Below are positions 52,041 through 62,360 of a stretch of DNA of 64,000 nucleotides, piece by piece (positions within the stretch are counted from its first letter, which is position 1; the number at the start of each line of letters is the position of its first letter). The notes below the pieces were generated by a model that saw only the letters and a program-made list of their open reading frames with translations, was not told the origin of the DNA and did not search any database. The DNA comes from Gordonia alkaliphila (GTDB taxonomy: Bacteria; Actinomycetota; Actinomycetes; Mycobacteriales; Mycobacteriaceae), in contig NZ_JALKBW010000001.1 in the NCBI RefSeq assembly GCF_023017165.1, positions 1,860,001-1,924,000 of the forward strand, given 5' to 3'. A program made the translations under genes and the position numbers.

Positions 52041-52057
52041 GTTCGCTCAGGGCGTAC
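52041..52057. promoter_or_regulatory. Candidate ClgR operator upstream of clpC1
   Basis: GTTCGCTCAGGGCGTAC is close to the GTTCGC-N5-GCGAAC type motif bound by ClgR, the activator of clp genes in mycolate bacteria. It lies about 165 bp before clpC1. The remainder of 51997-52219 shows no other clear element. Confidence 0.45.
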
Positions 52058-52219
52058 GCGGTCGGGAACATCGCCCGGGCGTGCAGCGTTGGAGATCACA
52101 GACCCACCGAAGCGAGCTGCGACGGTCGTCCCCGGTGATCTCGCCGCGGCGACCGGGGTGATGACCACTACAGTGGAGGCAGATGGCTCGCTGCCGGGGC
52201 CAGCAACACAAGGAGAACA

Positions 52220-54763
<2,544 letters not shown>

Positions 54764-54790
54764 AGTCCGCAGCGCTGACCACAGCAGTAT

Positions 54791-54825
54791 CCGAAGGGCC
54801 CGGCAGTTTCTGCCGGGCCCTTCGG
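54791..54825 (+). terminator. Terminator of clpC1
   Basis: A 15-bp perfect stem (CCGAAGGGCCCGGCA with its complement) around GTTTC. A near-copy lies at 55326. Confidence 0.88.
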
Positions 54826-54900
54826 CATCGCGGGGCGGGCGTTATGCGACGATCGGACCGGAGCGCAATCGTTGCGCTGACAACAGTGGGGGATCAATCG

Positions 54901-55300
54901 CATGACATTTGGCCCGCCTCCGTGACCGCACCCCGGCCCGAATCCGTTCGGCGCTCAACCGCCGCAGCAGCCGATGCCCGGCGGTACGCTGCCGGCGTCA
55001 GCGGAAAGCGAGGCGCTGCTCGCGTTCGTCGGCCCGGAGTCCCGCCGTCGTCTGATCGTCGGCGTGGCCGCGGCGATCGCGGCGCTGCTACTGGTGATCG
55101 GTAGTTTCCTGACGTGGGCGGCGGCGAGCGACACATTCTCCGACGAACACCGGACCCGCGTTCCCCACCGGTCCGGGCGGCTACCCGTAACGGGGCGGAT
55201 TCCCCCAGCGGGGTGGCTTCCCTTCTCCTCAGGGTGGCTTCGGTCCGCAGCAGGGTGGATTCCCGCCCTCTCTCTGAGGATCGATTCCGTGCGACTCGAT
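54901..55300 (+). pseudogene. Decayed copy of a Pro/Gly-rich membrane protein
   Basis: Reading from ATG 54901 gives MTFGPPP, then an in-frame TGA, then PHPGPNPFGAQPPQQPMPGG, an intact membrane helix segment (LIVGVAAAIAALLLVIGSFL) and a frame break. After the break another frame spells GPAFPTGPGGYP, a stop, then GGFP-type repeats. The helix and the following TWAAAS resemble the intact gene at 55390 (IVGSFLTWASAS). Terminator and spacer upstream are also similar, so this is a decayed tandem duplicate. The only uninterrupted part, 54974-55315, would give 113 residues with an out-of-frame tail. AGCGCAATCGTTGCGCT at 54862-54878 is a perfect inverted repeat. Confidence 0.65.
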
Positions 55301-55325
55301 TCAGCGCGCAGGTGATGCGTCTCGG

Positions 55326-55354
55326 CGGGCCCGGCAGAGTTTCTGCCGGGCCCG
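55326..55354 (+). terminator. Hairpin before the intact membrane-protein gene
   Basis: A 13-bp perfect stem (CGGGCCCGGCAGA with its complement) around GTT. It is a near-copy of the clpC1 terminator at 54791 and marks the duplication unit. Confidence 0.75.
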
Positions 55355-55389
55355 TCGGCATCGCCGGTGAATGTGCGACGATTCTGCCC

Positions 55390-55980
55390 ATGAGCGACCG
55401 CCCCGCTGTTCGTTACTCGCGCCGCCGCATGTTCGGTGGCCTCGTCGCTCTCGCCGCGGCGGCCCTGCTGATCGTCGGCAGCTTCCTGACCTGGGCGTCG
55501 GCCAGCCAGACGTCGGCGGAGGAGTTCGAGGAGGTGCCCATGACGGTGACCACCTCGGCCACGATCAGCGGCATGGGCTCGGTGTCGCTCGATCTCGAGG
55601 TGGCCGATGCGCCGCCGAGCTTCCCGCAACTCGATGGGGCCTATCTCGATCAGGAGGCGTCCGAGGGGGAGGAACACACCCGGATGCCGGGCATCTGGAC
55701 GGTGGTCTTCGGGGCGCTCATCGCGGTCGGTGCGGTGGGGCTGCTGGTCCAGCGGCTCGCCGGTGCGAGCGCGTTCCTGGTCTCGCTGGTGGCGCTCGCC
55801 GCCTTGCTCGCGGTGATCGTCTTCTTCACCGATCCGCTGGCCGCGGTCACATCCGGGTCGATCGGCGACAGTGCGTCGGGCGATTTCGCGGCGGGTGTGG
55901 GGCTCTGGCTGGTGTTGATCGGTGCGGTGCTCGGCCTGGTGGCCGGTGCGGTGAGCGTGCGGCGGCCTCGGGTCGCGTAA
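55390..55980 (+). CDS. Four-helix membrane protein, unknown function
   Basis: A 196-residue membrane protein. The first helix is FGGLVALAAAALLIVGSFLT, then an outside loop of about 85 residues (VTTSATISGMGSVSLDLEVA, then acidic EEHTRMPG), then three more helices (WTVVFGALIAVGAVGLLVQ, FLVSLVALAALLAVIVFF, GLWLVLIGAVLGLVAGAVS). No known family recognised. A decayed relative lies directly upstream. ATG 55390 chosen; it has no strong ribosome-binding site. Confidence 0.75.
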   Translation: MSDRPAVRYSRRRMFGGLVALAAAALLIVGSFLTWASASQTSAEEFEEVPMTVTTSATISGMGSVSLDLEVADAPPSFPQLDGAYLDQEASEGEEHTRMPGIWTVVFGALIAVGAVGLLVQRLAGASAFLVSLVALAALLAVIVFFTDPLAAVTSGSIGDSASGDFAAGVGLWLVLIGAVLGLVAGAVSVRRPRVA

Positions 55981-56044
55981 CTGGCACCGGGACACCGCCC
56001 TGTTATTCTTGGGACCGTTGTTACTGATGTGACAGGAGTCTTGT

Positions 56045-57076
56045 ATGCGTGCGGTGATCCGGAGTGCGGTTGCGGCGGCAGCGGTGCTGCTGGTGGTGCC
56101 GGGGGTGGCCGCCGCCGATCCGCAGTCGCCGGAGCCGTCGGTGTCCGCACCGCAGACTGCCGAGGGATCGTCGCGGATCGTCGGGACGCATGCTCCTGCG
56201 CCGCAGCAGGAGACGATCGTGGTCTACTCGGCCGCAATGGACCGGAACATCCCGCTGACGGTCTTGCGCCCGCGCGACACCGCGAAGCCTGCGCCCGTGC
56301 TGTACCTGCTGAACGGTGCGGGCGGCGGCGAGGACGATGCCAGCTGGGCGGCGAAGACCGACTACACGAAGTTCTTCGCCGATAAGCACGTGAACGTGGT
56401 GACCCCGATCGGTGGTGCGTTCTCGTACTACACCGACTGGCAGCGCGACGATCCGGTGCTGGGCCGCAACAAGTGGCAGACCTTCCTGACGCGCGAACTG
56501 CCGCCGCTGCTGAACCGGGAGCTGGGCACCACCGGCGCGAACGCGGTCGCCGGTATCTCGATGGCCGGCACCTCGGTGCTGAACCTGGCCATCGCGGCTC
56601 CCGAGCTGTACCGCTCGGTGGCGGCCTACAGCGGATGTGCGCGCACCAGTGACCCGCTGGGCCAGGCGTACATCCGCACGGTCGTCGAGGACCGCGGCGG
56701 TGCCGACGTCACCAACATGTGGGGGTCGCTCGACGGTCCCGGCTGGCGCGCCAACGATCCGTACTTCCAGGCCGACAAGCTGCGCGGCACCAAGGTCTAT
56801 CTGACCACCGGGACCGGGCTGCCGGGCGAGTACGACCGACTGGGCACCCGCCTCATCCAGGGCGATCCGCTGGTTTTGGCCGATCAGATGCTGCTCGGCG
56901 GGGCCATCGAGGCCACCGTCTTCACCTGCACGCAGCAGATGGGCGAGGCGCTGGCCCGCGCCCGGGTCGACACGACGCTGATCCAGCGTCCCACCGGTAC
57001 GCATTCGTGGGGGTACTGGGAGTCCGACCTGCACCGCACCTGGCCGTCGATCGCGGCCGATCTGCAGCGCCGCTGA
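56045..57076 (+). CDS. Antigen-85-like mycolyltransferase / secreted esterase
   Basis: A 343-residue exported alpha/beta-hydrolase. It starts with a signal peptide cleaved after about residue 24 (VVPGVAAA-DP). The antigen-85 family signature is seen in YYTDWQRDDPVLGRNKWQTF and LTRELPPLLNREL, with the nucleophilic serine in AGISMAGTSVLN and the histidine in PTGTHSWGYWESDLH. Such enzymes attach mycolic acids to arabinogalactan and trehalose, which supports a mycolate-containing host. It ends 40 bp before the converging kstR. Confidence 0.88.
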   Translation: MRAVIRSAVAAAAVLLVVPGVAAADPQSPEPSVSAPQTAEGSSRIVGTHAPAPQQETIVVYSAAMDRNIPLTVLRPRDTAKPAPVLYLLNGAGGGEDDASWAAKTDYTKFFADKHVNVVTPIGGAFSYYTDWQRDDPVLGRNKWQTFLTRELPPLLNRELGTTGANAVAGISMAGTSVLNLAIAAPELYRSVAAYSGCARTSDPLGQAYIRTVVEDRGGADVTNMWGSLDGPGWRANDPYFQADKLRGTKVYLTTGTGLPGEYDRLGTRLIQGDPLVLADQMLLGGAIEATVFTCTQQMGEALARARVDTTLIQRPTGTHSWGYWESDLHRTWPSIAADLQRR

Positions 57077-57116
57077 CCTCAACCCGCAACGGGAGGGTTG
57101 CGCCGCGGCTGTCGGG

Positions 57117-57773
57117 TCAGCGGTCGAGCAGCAGGCGGACGGTCTGCGCCATCCGGTTGGTCACGTCGGTGGCCGAGGCCCGGCGGGTGAGCCACTGCAC
57201 CAGGTTCGACATCCACACGTCCGAGATCACGCGGGCCACGGCGAGCTCGTACTCGGTCGGCTGGCCGGATTCCCGGTCGGGATCCATCATCGCCCCGGCC
57301 AGCAAGCGGTCGATGGTGGTGGCGACGCGATCCACTTCGCCGGCCGCGGAGGCGTCGGCGAACATGAAGGCGCGGGTCATGGCCTCGGTCAGCAGGGGAT
57401 CGCGCTGCATGGCGTAAGTGATCATGTCGAGTACGTTGCTGAGCCGCTCGATCGGGGTGTCACCCGGCAGGGCGGTCCGATCGACGCGGCCCTCCACGCG
57501 TTCGAGTTCCCGGGAGAGCGCGGTGACCAGCAGATGCACCTTCGACGGGAAATAGCGATACAGGGTGCCGACGGCCACTTCGGCCTTGTCGGCGACGGCA
57601 CGCATCTGCACGGCGTCGTAACCGCCCTTGGAGGCCAGCGCCAGCGTCGAGTCCAGAATGCGCCGTCGCCGTTCCCGCTGTGCCGCGGAGCCGACCTCCG
57701 CGCCTGAGGTCGGCGCGACGACCGGGGGTGCCGGGGTCGTCGTGTCGGCGTCGCCGGAAACTGATGCTGCCAT
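57117..57773 (-). CDS. kstR: KstR, TetR-family repressor of cholesterol catabolism
   Basis: A 218-residue TetR regulator matching Rv3574. The DNA-binding part reads GYDAVQMRAVADKAEVAVGT and LYRYFPSKVHLLV, and the ligand domain has LTEAMTRAFMFADASAAGEV and RASATDVTNRMAQTVRLLL. KstR is released from DNA by steroid-CoA thioesters. The first 30 residues are an extra Ala/Pro/Thr-rich extension not found in M. tuberculosis. Its own KstR box at 57868 is shared with fadE34. The leader holds a (GT)10 tract. Confidence 0.96.
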   Translation of the reverse strand: MAASVSGDADTTTPAPPVVAPTSGAEVGSAAQRERRRRILDSTLALASKGGYDAVQMRAVADKAEVAVGTLYRYFPSKVHLLVTALSRELERVEGRVDRTALPGDTPIERLSNVLDMITYAMQRDPLLTEAMTRAFMFADASAAGEVDRVATTIDRLLAGAMMDPDRESGQPTEYELAVARVISDVWMSNLVQWLTRRASATDVTNRMAQTVRLLLDR

Positions 57774-57800
57774 GCAGGCAATCCTTCACTCGCTGGGACC

Positions 57801-57825
57801 GTGTGTGTGTGTGTGTGTGTGGGGG
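57801..57825. repeat. Dinucleotide repeat (GT)10 followed by G5 in the kstR leader
   Basis: Ten perfect GT units at 57801-57820 and then GGGGG (to 57825). On the kstR strand it is (AC)10 preceded by C5, beginning 27 bp upstream of the start codon. No similar tract was noticed elsewhere in the window. Confidence 0.95.
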
Positions 57826-57867
57826 CGGTTGGCACCGCCCTAGGTATTGGTGTACACCCTATCTAAG

Positions 57868-57881
57868 TAGAACAGGTTCTA
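57868..57881. promoter_or_regulatory. KstR operator between kstR and fadE34
   Basis: TAGAACAGGTTCTA is a full consensus match, 95 bp from kstR and 36 bp from fadE34. It likely mediates autoregulation and control of fadE34. Confidence 0.92.
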
Positions 57882-57916
57882 ATTGTTGGTCACAAGCGCG
57901 AAACGAAGGAACTGCC

Positions 57917-60064
57917 GTGACAATCGCCACCACCCTTGAGCAGCAGGCCGTGATCGAGGCCATTTCGGGCTGGGCCCAGGCGCGTGACGTGCGCGAGCTG
58001 GTGCGCGCCGATGTCGACAAGCCTACGGCGTCGTGGCGTCCGCTGTGGGCGCAGATCGCCGATCTCGGTGTTTTCGCTGCTGGCGTGTCGGAGGAGCACG
58101 GCGGTGCCGGCGGCACCTTCGCCGATACCGCGGCCATGCTGTCGGCGAGCGGCGTGGAGCTGGTGCCCGGTCCGCTGGCGGCGACGGCCGCGGCTGCCGC
58201 TGCGCTCGCCGAGCAGGGTCTGCCGGTGGCCGAGGCGCTGATGTTCGGTGAGCGCCCGGCGGTGATTCCGGCGTTCGCGGTGGCCGCGGGTGCGCCGCTG
58301 ACCGTCACCGACGGGGTGGCCGACCTGGGGGCGGTGCCCGGGTTCGTCGACGACGCCGTGATTCTCGCGCCGCTGGACCTGACCGGTGGTTGGTGCGTCC
58401 TCGACCCGTCGGCAGGCGGCGTGCGGGTGCGCAGCGCCGAGGTCGGTAAGACCGTCGACGGCACCGTGGCGCCCGTGCACGTGATTCTCGAGGGCGTGGA
58501 CACCGGCTCGGTGATCTCGGTGGACGACGGTGACCGCCTGCACGCGCTGCTGATCGGCGCGCTCGCGGCGTACCAGGCGGGCGTCGCCCGCCGCACGCTC
58601 GACCTGGCGGTGGACTACGCGAAGGTGCGCACCCAGTTCGGTGCGCCCATCGGTTCGTTCCAGGCCATCAAGCACATCTGCGCGGACATGCTGTGCCGCG
58701 CCGAGCAGCTGGCTGCGGCGTCGTGGGATCTGGCGACCGCACTCGACGATCGCGACGCGGACCAGGTGCGGCTGAGCGCGCTGGCGACGGCGGCGCTGAC
58801 CGCCGATCTGTCGGTGGCCAACGCCAAGGATGCGATCCAGATCCTCGGCGGCATCGGCTTTACCTTCGAGCACGAGGCGCACCTCTACCTGCGGTCGGCG
58901 CTGGCCGTGCGCGCACAGCTCGACAGTGGCACCCCCGCCAAGCTCGCCCTCGGCGAGCTGGGTCGGGCCGGCGCGCGTCGCGAGTTCGCTGTCGACCTGG
59001 CCGACGTCGAATCCCGTCGGCCGGAGATCGCCGCGCTGGCCGCCGAGGTGGCCGCAGCGGGTGAGGCGTCCTGGCGTTCCGAGCTGGCCCGCACCGGTCT
59101 GCTGATGCCGCACTGGGACGCGCCGTTCGGGCTGTCCGCCGATCCCGCCCTGCAGTTGCTGATCGACGCCGAACTCGATCGCGTCGGCGTCCGTCGCCCG
59201 GACCTGGTGATCGCCGGGTGGGCGCTGCCGACGATCCTGGAGCACGGCACCGACGAGCAGCGCGAGCGCTTCATCGCGTCGACGCTGGCCGGCGACATCA
59301 CCTGGTGCCAGCTGTTCAGCGAGCCCGAGGCCGGCAGCGACCTGGCATCGCTGCGCACCAAGGCGGTCCGGGTGGACGGCGGCTGGGAGCTGACCGGTCA
59401 GAAGATCTGGACCTCGCAGGCGCACGACGCCCAGTGGGCCGTCTGCCTGGCGCGTACCGACGCGCAGGCGCCCAAGCACAAGGGCATCACCTACTTCCTG
59501 GTCGACATGGCCGCCGCCGGCCTCGACGTGCGGCCGTTGCGCGAGATGACCGGGCGCGCGCTGTTCAACGAGGTCTTCCTCGACAGCGTCTTCGTGCCCG
59601 ATGCCGACGTGGTGGGCGAGGTGAACAACGGCTGGCGGCTCGCGCGCACCACGCTCTCCAACGAGCGCGTCGCGATGGGCGGTGCCGGCCTGGGCAAGGA
59701 GGTCGACGCCCTGCTGCGCCAGCTCGACGCCGATCAGACCGTGCTGTCGGAGCGGTCGGCGGAGACCCTCGGCGGCCTGATCGCCGACGCGCACATCGGG
59801 CGCGTGCTCGACGCGCGAGCCCTCACCCAGCGTCTGTCGGGCACCGATCCGGGTGCCACCTCGAGCGTGCGCAAGCTGATCGGCGTGGTGCACCGCCAGT
59901 CGGTGCCGGAGTTCGCGCTCGACCTGCTGGGGCCGGCCGCGCTGGTGCCGGGGGAGGCCAGCGAGCTCTTCCTGCTGAACCGGTGCCTGTCGATCGCCGG
60001 CGGCACCACGCAGATCCTGAAGACGGCGGCCGCCGAGCGGATTCTGGGTTTGCCCCGGGGATGA
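57917..60064 (+). CDS. fadE34: FadE34 (ChsE3), double-domain acyl-CoA dehydrogenase
   Basis: A 715-residue protein with two acyl-CoA dehydrogenase domains in one chain, like Rv3573c. The first half carries YAKVRTQFGAPIGSFQAIKH and LGGIGFTFEHEAHLYLRSAL. The second half has SEPEAGSDLASLRTKAV, GQKIWTSQAHDAQWAVCLAR and the C-terminal IAGGTTQILKTAAAERILGL. ChsE3 oxidises steroid-CoAs with longer side chains. I start at GTG 57917, with GAAGGA 6 bp upstream; the frame stays open above it but crosses kstR and the GT tract. Confidence 0.94.
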   Translation: MTIATTLEQQAVIEAISGWAQARDVRELVRADVDKPTASWRPLWAQIADLGVFAAGVSEEHGGAGGTFADTAAMLSASGVELVPGPLAATAAAAAALAEQGLPVAEALMFGERPAVIPAFAVAAGAPLTVTDGVADLGAVPGFVDDAVILAPLDLTGGWCVLDPSAGGVRVRSAEVGKTVDGTVAPVHVILEGVDTGSVISVDDGDRLHALLIGALAAYQAGVARRTLDLAVDYAKVRTQFGAPIGSFQAIKHICADMLCRAEQLAAASWDLATALDDRDADQVRLSALATAALTADLSVANAKDAIQILGGIGFTFEHEAHLYLRSALAVRAQLDSGTPAKLALGELGRAGARREFAVDLADVESRRPEIAALAAEVAAAGEASWRSELARTGLLMPHWDAPFGLSADPALQLLIDAELDRVGVRRPDLVIAGWALPTILEHGTDEQRERFIASTLAGDITWCQLFSEPEAGSDLASLRTKAVRVDGGWELTGQKIWTSQAHDAQWAVCLARTDAQAPKHKGITYFLVDMAAAGLDVRPLREMTGRALFNEVFLDSVFVPDADVVGEVNNGWRLARTTLSNERVAMGGAGLGKEVDALLRQLDADQTVLSERSAETLGGLIADAHIGRVLDARALTQRLSGTDPGATSSVRKLIGVVHRQSVPEFALDLLGPAALVPGEASELFLLNRCLSIAGGTTQILKTAAAERILGLPRG

Positions 60065-60074
60065 CCCGATGAAG

Positions 60075-60088
60075 TAGAACCTGTTCTA
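60075..60088. promoter_or_regulatory. KstR operator 1 of the fadE28 operon
   Basis: TAGAACCTGTTCTA is a full consensus match, 10 bp after the fadE34 stop codon. Confidence 0.9.
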
Positions 60089-60091
60089 ATA

Positions 60092-60105
60092 TGGAACGTG
60101 TTCTT
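60092..60105. promoter_or_regulatory. KstR-like operator 2 of the fadE28 operon
   Basis: TGGAACGTGTTCTT has the AACnnGTT core with a mismatch at the last base. Its centre is 17 bp from that of operator 1, so two dimers could bind side by side. Confidence 0.65.
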
Positions 60106-60139
60106 GTTTTGTGCGCGGATGGTTTGAACGGAGGAACGG

Positions 60140-61204
60140 GTGGACTTCACCCTGGAAGCGGCGGCAGCGGCAGTAGCCGAGGCGACGCAAGAGGTAGTGG
60201 GCCGATTGGCCCCAGACTGGACCGACAAGTTCGACGCTGACGGTTTCGACCGGGCGGCGTGGGAGGCGTTCACCGGCGCCGGGCTCACCGTGCTCGCGCT
60301 GCCCGAGGCACTGGGCGGTGACGACCTGCCGCTGGACGCGCTGGCGCCGCTCGCCACCAGTGCGGGCCGTGCCGCAGCGGTGACGCCGCTGGTCGGAACG
60401 CTCGCCGCCACCGCGTGGCTCGGGCAGCATCCGGCGGCCGCCGAGCGCGTCGCCACCGAAGAAGGCTGGTACGCCGTCGCCGTCGCCGAACGCGGGCAGG
60501 CACTCGGTGCGCCGTCGCGCATCACGCTGCGCGCCGACGGTGACGCGAGCGTGCTGACCGGCGTCAAGACCGGCGTCGCCTTCGCGGAGGGCGCCGCGGC
60601 GCTGCTCGTCGTGACCGCCGACGGGGTGGTCCTGGTCGATCCGCAGGCCGCCGGCGTCACTCTGACCAAGACCCCGACCTCCTCGGGGGCGGCCGAGTTC
60701 ACCGTGACCTTCGACGAGGTCGCCGTGACCGCCGACGACGTGCACGACGGCGCGGAGCTGCTCGCCGCGGACTACCGCGCGCTGCTGGCCGCGTACTCCG
60801 CCGGTCTCCTCGCCGGAGCCATGGCGATGACGGCCGAACACGTGACCGTCCGCGAACAGTTCGGCAAGCCGATCGCCGCCTTCCAGGCGGTGGGGCAGCA
60901 GCTGGCCGACATCTACGTGGTCTCCCGCACGCTCGACTTGATCGCCACCTCGGTGGCGTGGCGTCTGTCCAACGAGCTCGACGCCGCCGCCGATCTGGCG
61001 ACCGCCGATTACTGGGTGGCGGCGGAACTGCCGAGCGCGCTGCGCACCATGACGCACCTGCACGGCGGGATCGGCGTCGACATCACCTATCCCCTGCACC
61101 GCTACTTCTCGCTCGCCAAGGACCTGGCGCGCGTGGTCGGCGGTTCGACCGGCGCGCTCGACGTGCTCGCCGACGTCACCGTCGAGGAGGCGGCATGTTC
61201 CTAG
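60140..61204 (+). CDS. fadE28: FadE28 (ChsE1), acyl-CoA dehydrogenase subunit
   Basis: A 354-residue acyl-CoA dehydrogenase chain, the Rv3544c counterpart. With FadE29 it forms ChsE1-ChsE2, which dehydrogenates the 3-carbon (propionyl) side chain of the steroid-CoA. The C-terminal half has REQFGKPIAAFQAVGQQLAD and MTHLHGGIGVDITYPLHRYF; the N-terminal flavin motifs are weak, as in the partner chain type. GGAGGAA precedes GTG 60140. It overlaps fadE29 by 10 bp. cyp125, its usual upstream neighbour, is 44 kb away here. Confidence 0.92.
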   Translation: MDFTLEAAAAAVAEATQEVVGRLAPDWTDKFDADGFDRAAWEAFTGAGLTVLALPEALGGDDLPLDALAPLATSAGRAAAVTPLVGTLAATAWLGQHPAAAERVATEEGWYAVAVAERGQALGAPSRITLRADGDASVLTGVKTGVAFAEGAAALLVVTADGVVLVDPQAAGVTLTKTPTSSGAAEFTVTFDEVAVTADDVHDGAELLAADYRALLAAYSAGLLAGAMAMTAEHVTVREQFGKPIAAFQAVGQQLADIYVVSRTLDLIATSVAWRLSNELDAAADLATADYWVAAELPSALRTMTHLHGGIGVDITYPLHRYFSLAKDLARVVGGSTGALDVLADVTVEEAACS

Positions 61205-62355
61205 ACATGACCGACGCGCAGCGGGCGCTGCGCGACGAACTGCGGGAGTACTTCACCGGGCTGATCAGCGCCGACGACGAAGTCACCATGCGCACCGAGC
61301 GGCACGGCGAGGCCTACCGCGGCATCATCAAGCAGATGGGCGCCGACGACCGTCTCGGCGTCGGCTGGCCGGCCGAATACGGCGGCAAGGGCTTCGGCGA
61401 GTTCGAGCAGCAGCTCTTCACCAACGAGGCCGTCCGCGCCGATGTGCCGCTGCCTTCGGTGACCCTGCAGACCGTCGGGCCGACGCTGCAGCAGTACGGC
61501 ACGCAGGAGCAGAAGGACAAGTTCCTGCCGGCCATCCTGTCCGGCGACGTGCACTTCGCGATCGGCTACACCGAGCCCGACGCCGGCACCGACCTGGCCT
61601 CGCTGACCACCCGCGCCGTCCGCGAGGGCGACGAGTACGTGGTGAACGGCCAGAAGATCTTTACCACCGGCGGCCACGACGCCGACTACATCTGGCTGGC
61701 GGTGCGTACCGATCCGGACGCGCCCAAGCACAAGGGCATCTCGATCCTGATCGTCGACACCACCGATCCGGGGTTCTCGTGGACGCCGATCATCACCGCC
61801 GACGGTGCGCACCACGTCAACGCCACCTACTACAACGACGTCCGGGTTCCGGCGTCGATGATGGTGGGCGAAGAGGGTGGCGGCTGGAAACTGATCACCA
61901 CCCAGCTCAACCACGAGCGCGTCATGTTGGGGCCGGCCGGCCGCATCGGCGGACTCGGCGACCGCATGCGCGAATGGGCGTCGACCGCGACCTACGACGG
62001 GGCCCCGGTGATCGAGCAGCAGGCCGTGCGGCGCGTCGTCGCGCAGATCGGCGCGTACGAGCGGCTCAACGAACTCCTCAACTGGCAGGTGTCCGCTTCG
62101 GGTGAGGTCTCGATGGCCGATGCGTCGGCCACCAAGGTCTTCGCCACCGAACGCCTCCAGGTGATCTACCGCCTGATCGACGACGTGGTCGGTGCCTACG
62201 GCGACTTCACCGACCCGGCGACCGCGGCATTCGTGGAGTGGCTCGACCTGCAGGCCAAGCGCAACGTGGTCATCACCTTCGGTGGCGGCGTCAACGAAGT
62301 GATGCGCGACCTGATCGCGACGGCCGGCCTGGGCCTGCCGCGGAACAAGAGGTGA
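61195..62355 (+). CDS. fadE29: FadE29 (ChsE2), acyl-CoA dehydrogenase subunit
   Basis: A 386-residue acyl-CoA dehydrogenase, equal in length to Rv3543c. Full motifs are present: IGYTEPDAGTDLASLTTRAV, NGQKIFTTGGHDADYIWLAV and ITFGGGVNEVMRDLIATAGL. It is the fuller partner of FadE28 in the ChsE1-ChsE2 heterotetramer. ATG 61195 (MFLDMTDAQRALRDEL) is the start and gives a 10-bp overlap with fadE28. It ends just before chsH2. Confidence 0.94.
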   Translation: MFLDMTDAQRALRDELREYFTGLISADDEVTMRTERHGEAYRGIIKQMGADDRLGVGWPAEYGGKGFGEFEQQLFTNEAVRADVPLPSVTLQTVGPTLQQYGTQEQKDKFLPAILSGDVHFAIGYTEPDAGTDLASLTTRAVREGDEYVVNGQKIFTTGGHDADYIWLAVRTDPDAPKHKGISILIVDTTDPGFSWTPIITADGAHHVNATYYNDVRVPASMMVGEEGGGWKLITTQLNHERVMLGPAGRIGGLGDRMREWASTATYDGAPVIEQQAVRRVVAQIGAYERLNELLNWQVSASGEVSMADASATKVFATERLQVIYRLIDDVVGAYGDFTDPATAAFVEWLDLQAKRNVVITFGGGVNEVMRDLIATAGLGLPRNKR

Positions 62356-62360
62356 CCGGG

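Noticed and set aside
54974-55315. 113-residue open frame as a functional gene
   Set aside because: Only the helix region looks like protein; the tail is out of frame with visible GGFP-type repeats, and the true N-terminal frame has an in-frame TGA. Reported as a pseudogene.
57085-57102. Small CGCAAC/GTTGCG hairpin between the mycolyltransferase and kstR
   Set aside because: The stem is only 6 bp and lacks a T-run, so it is too weak to call a terminator.
57801-57825. GT tract as part of a CRISPR or other array
   Set aside because: It is a plain dinucleotide repeat with no spacers.
57680-57916. Upstream extension of FadE34
   Set aside because: It crosses the kstR 5' end, the GT tract and the KstR box; GTG 57917 has a good ribosome-binding site and gives the family length.
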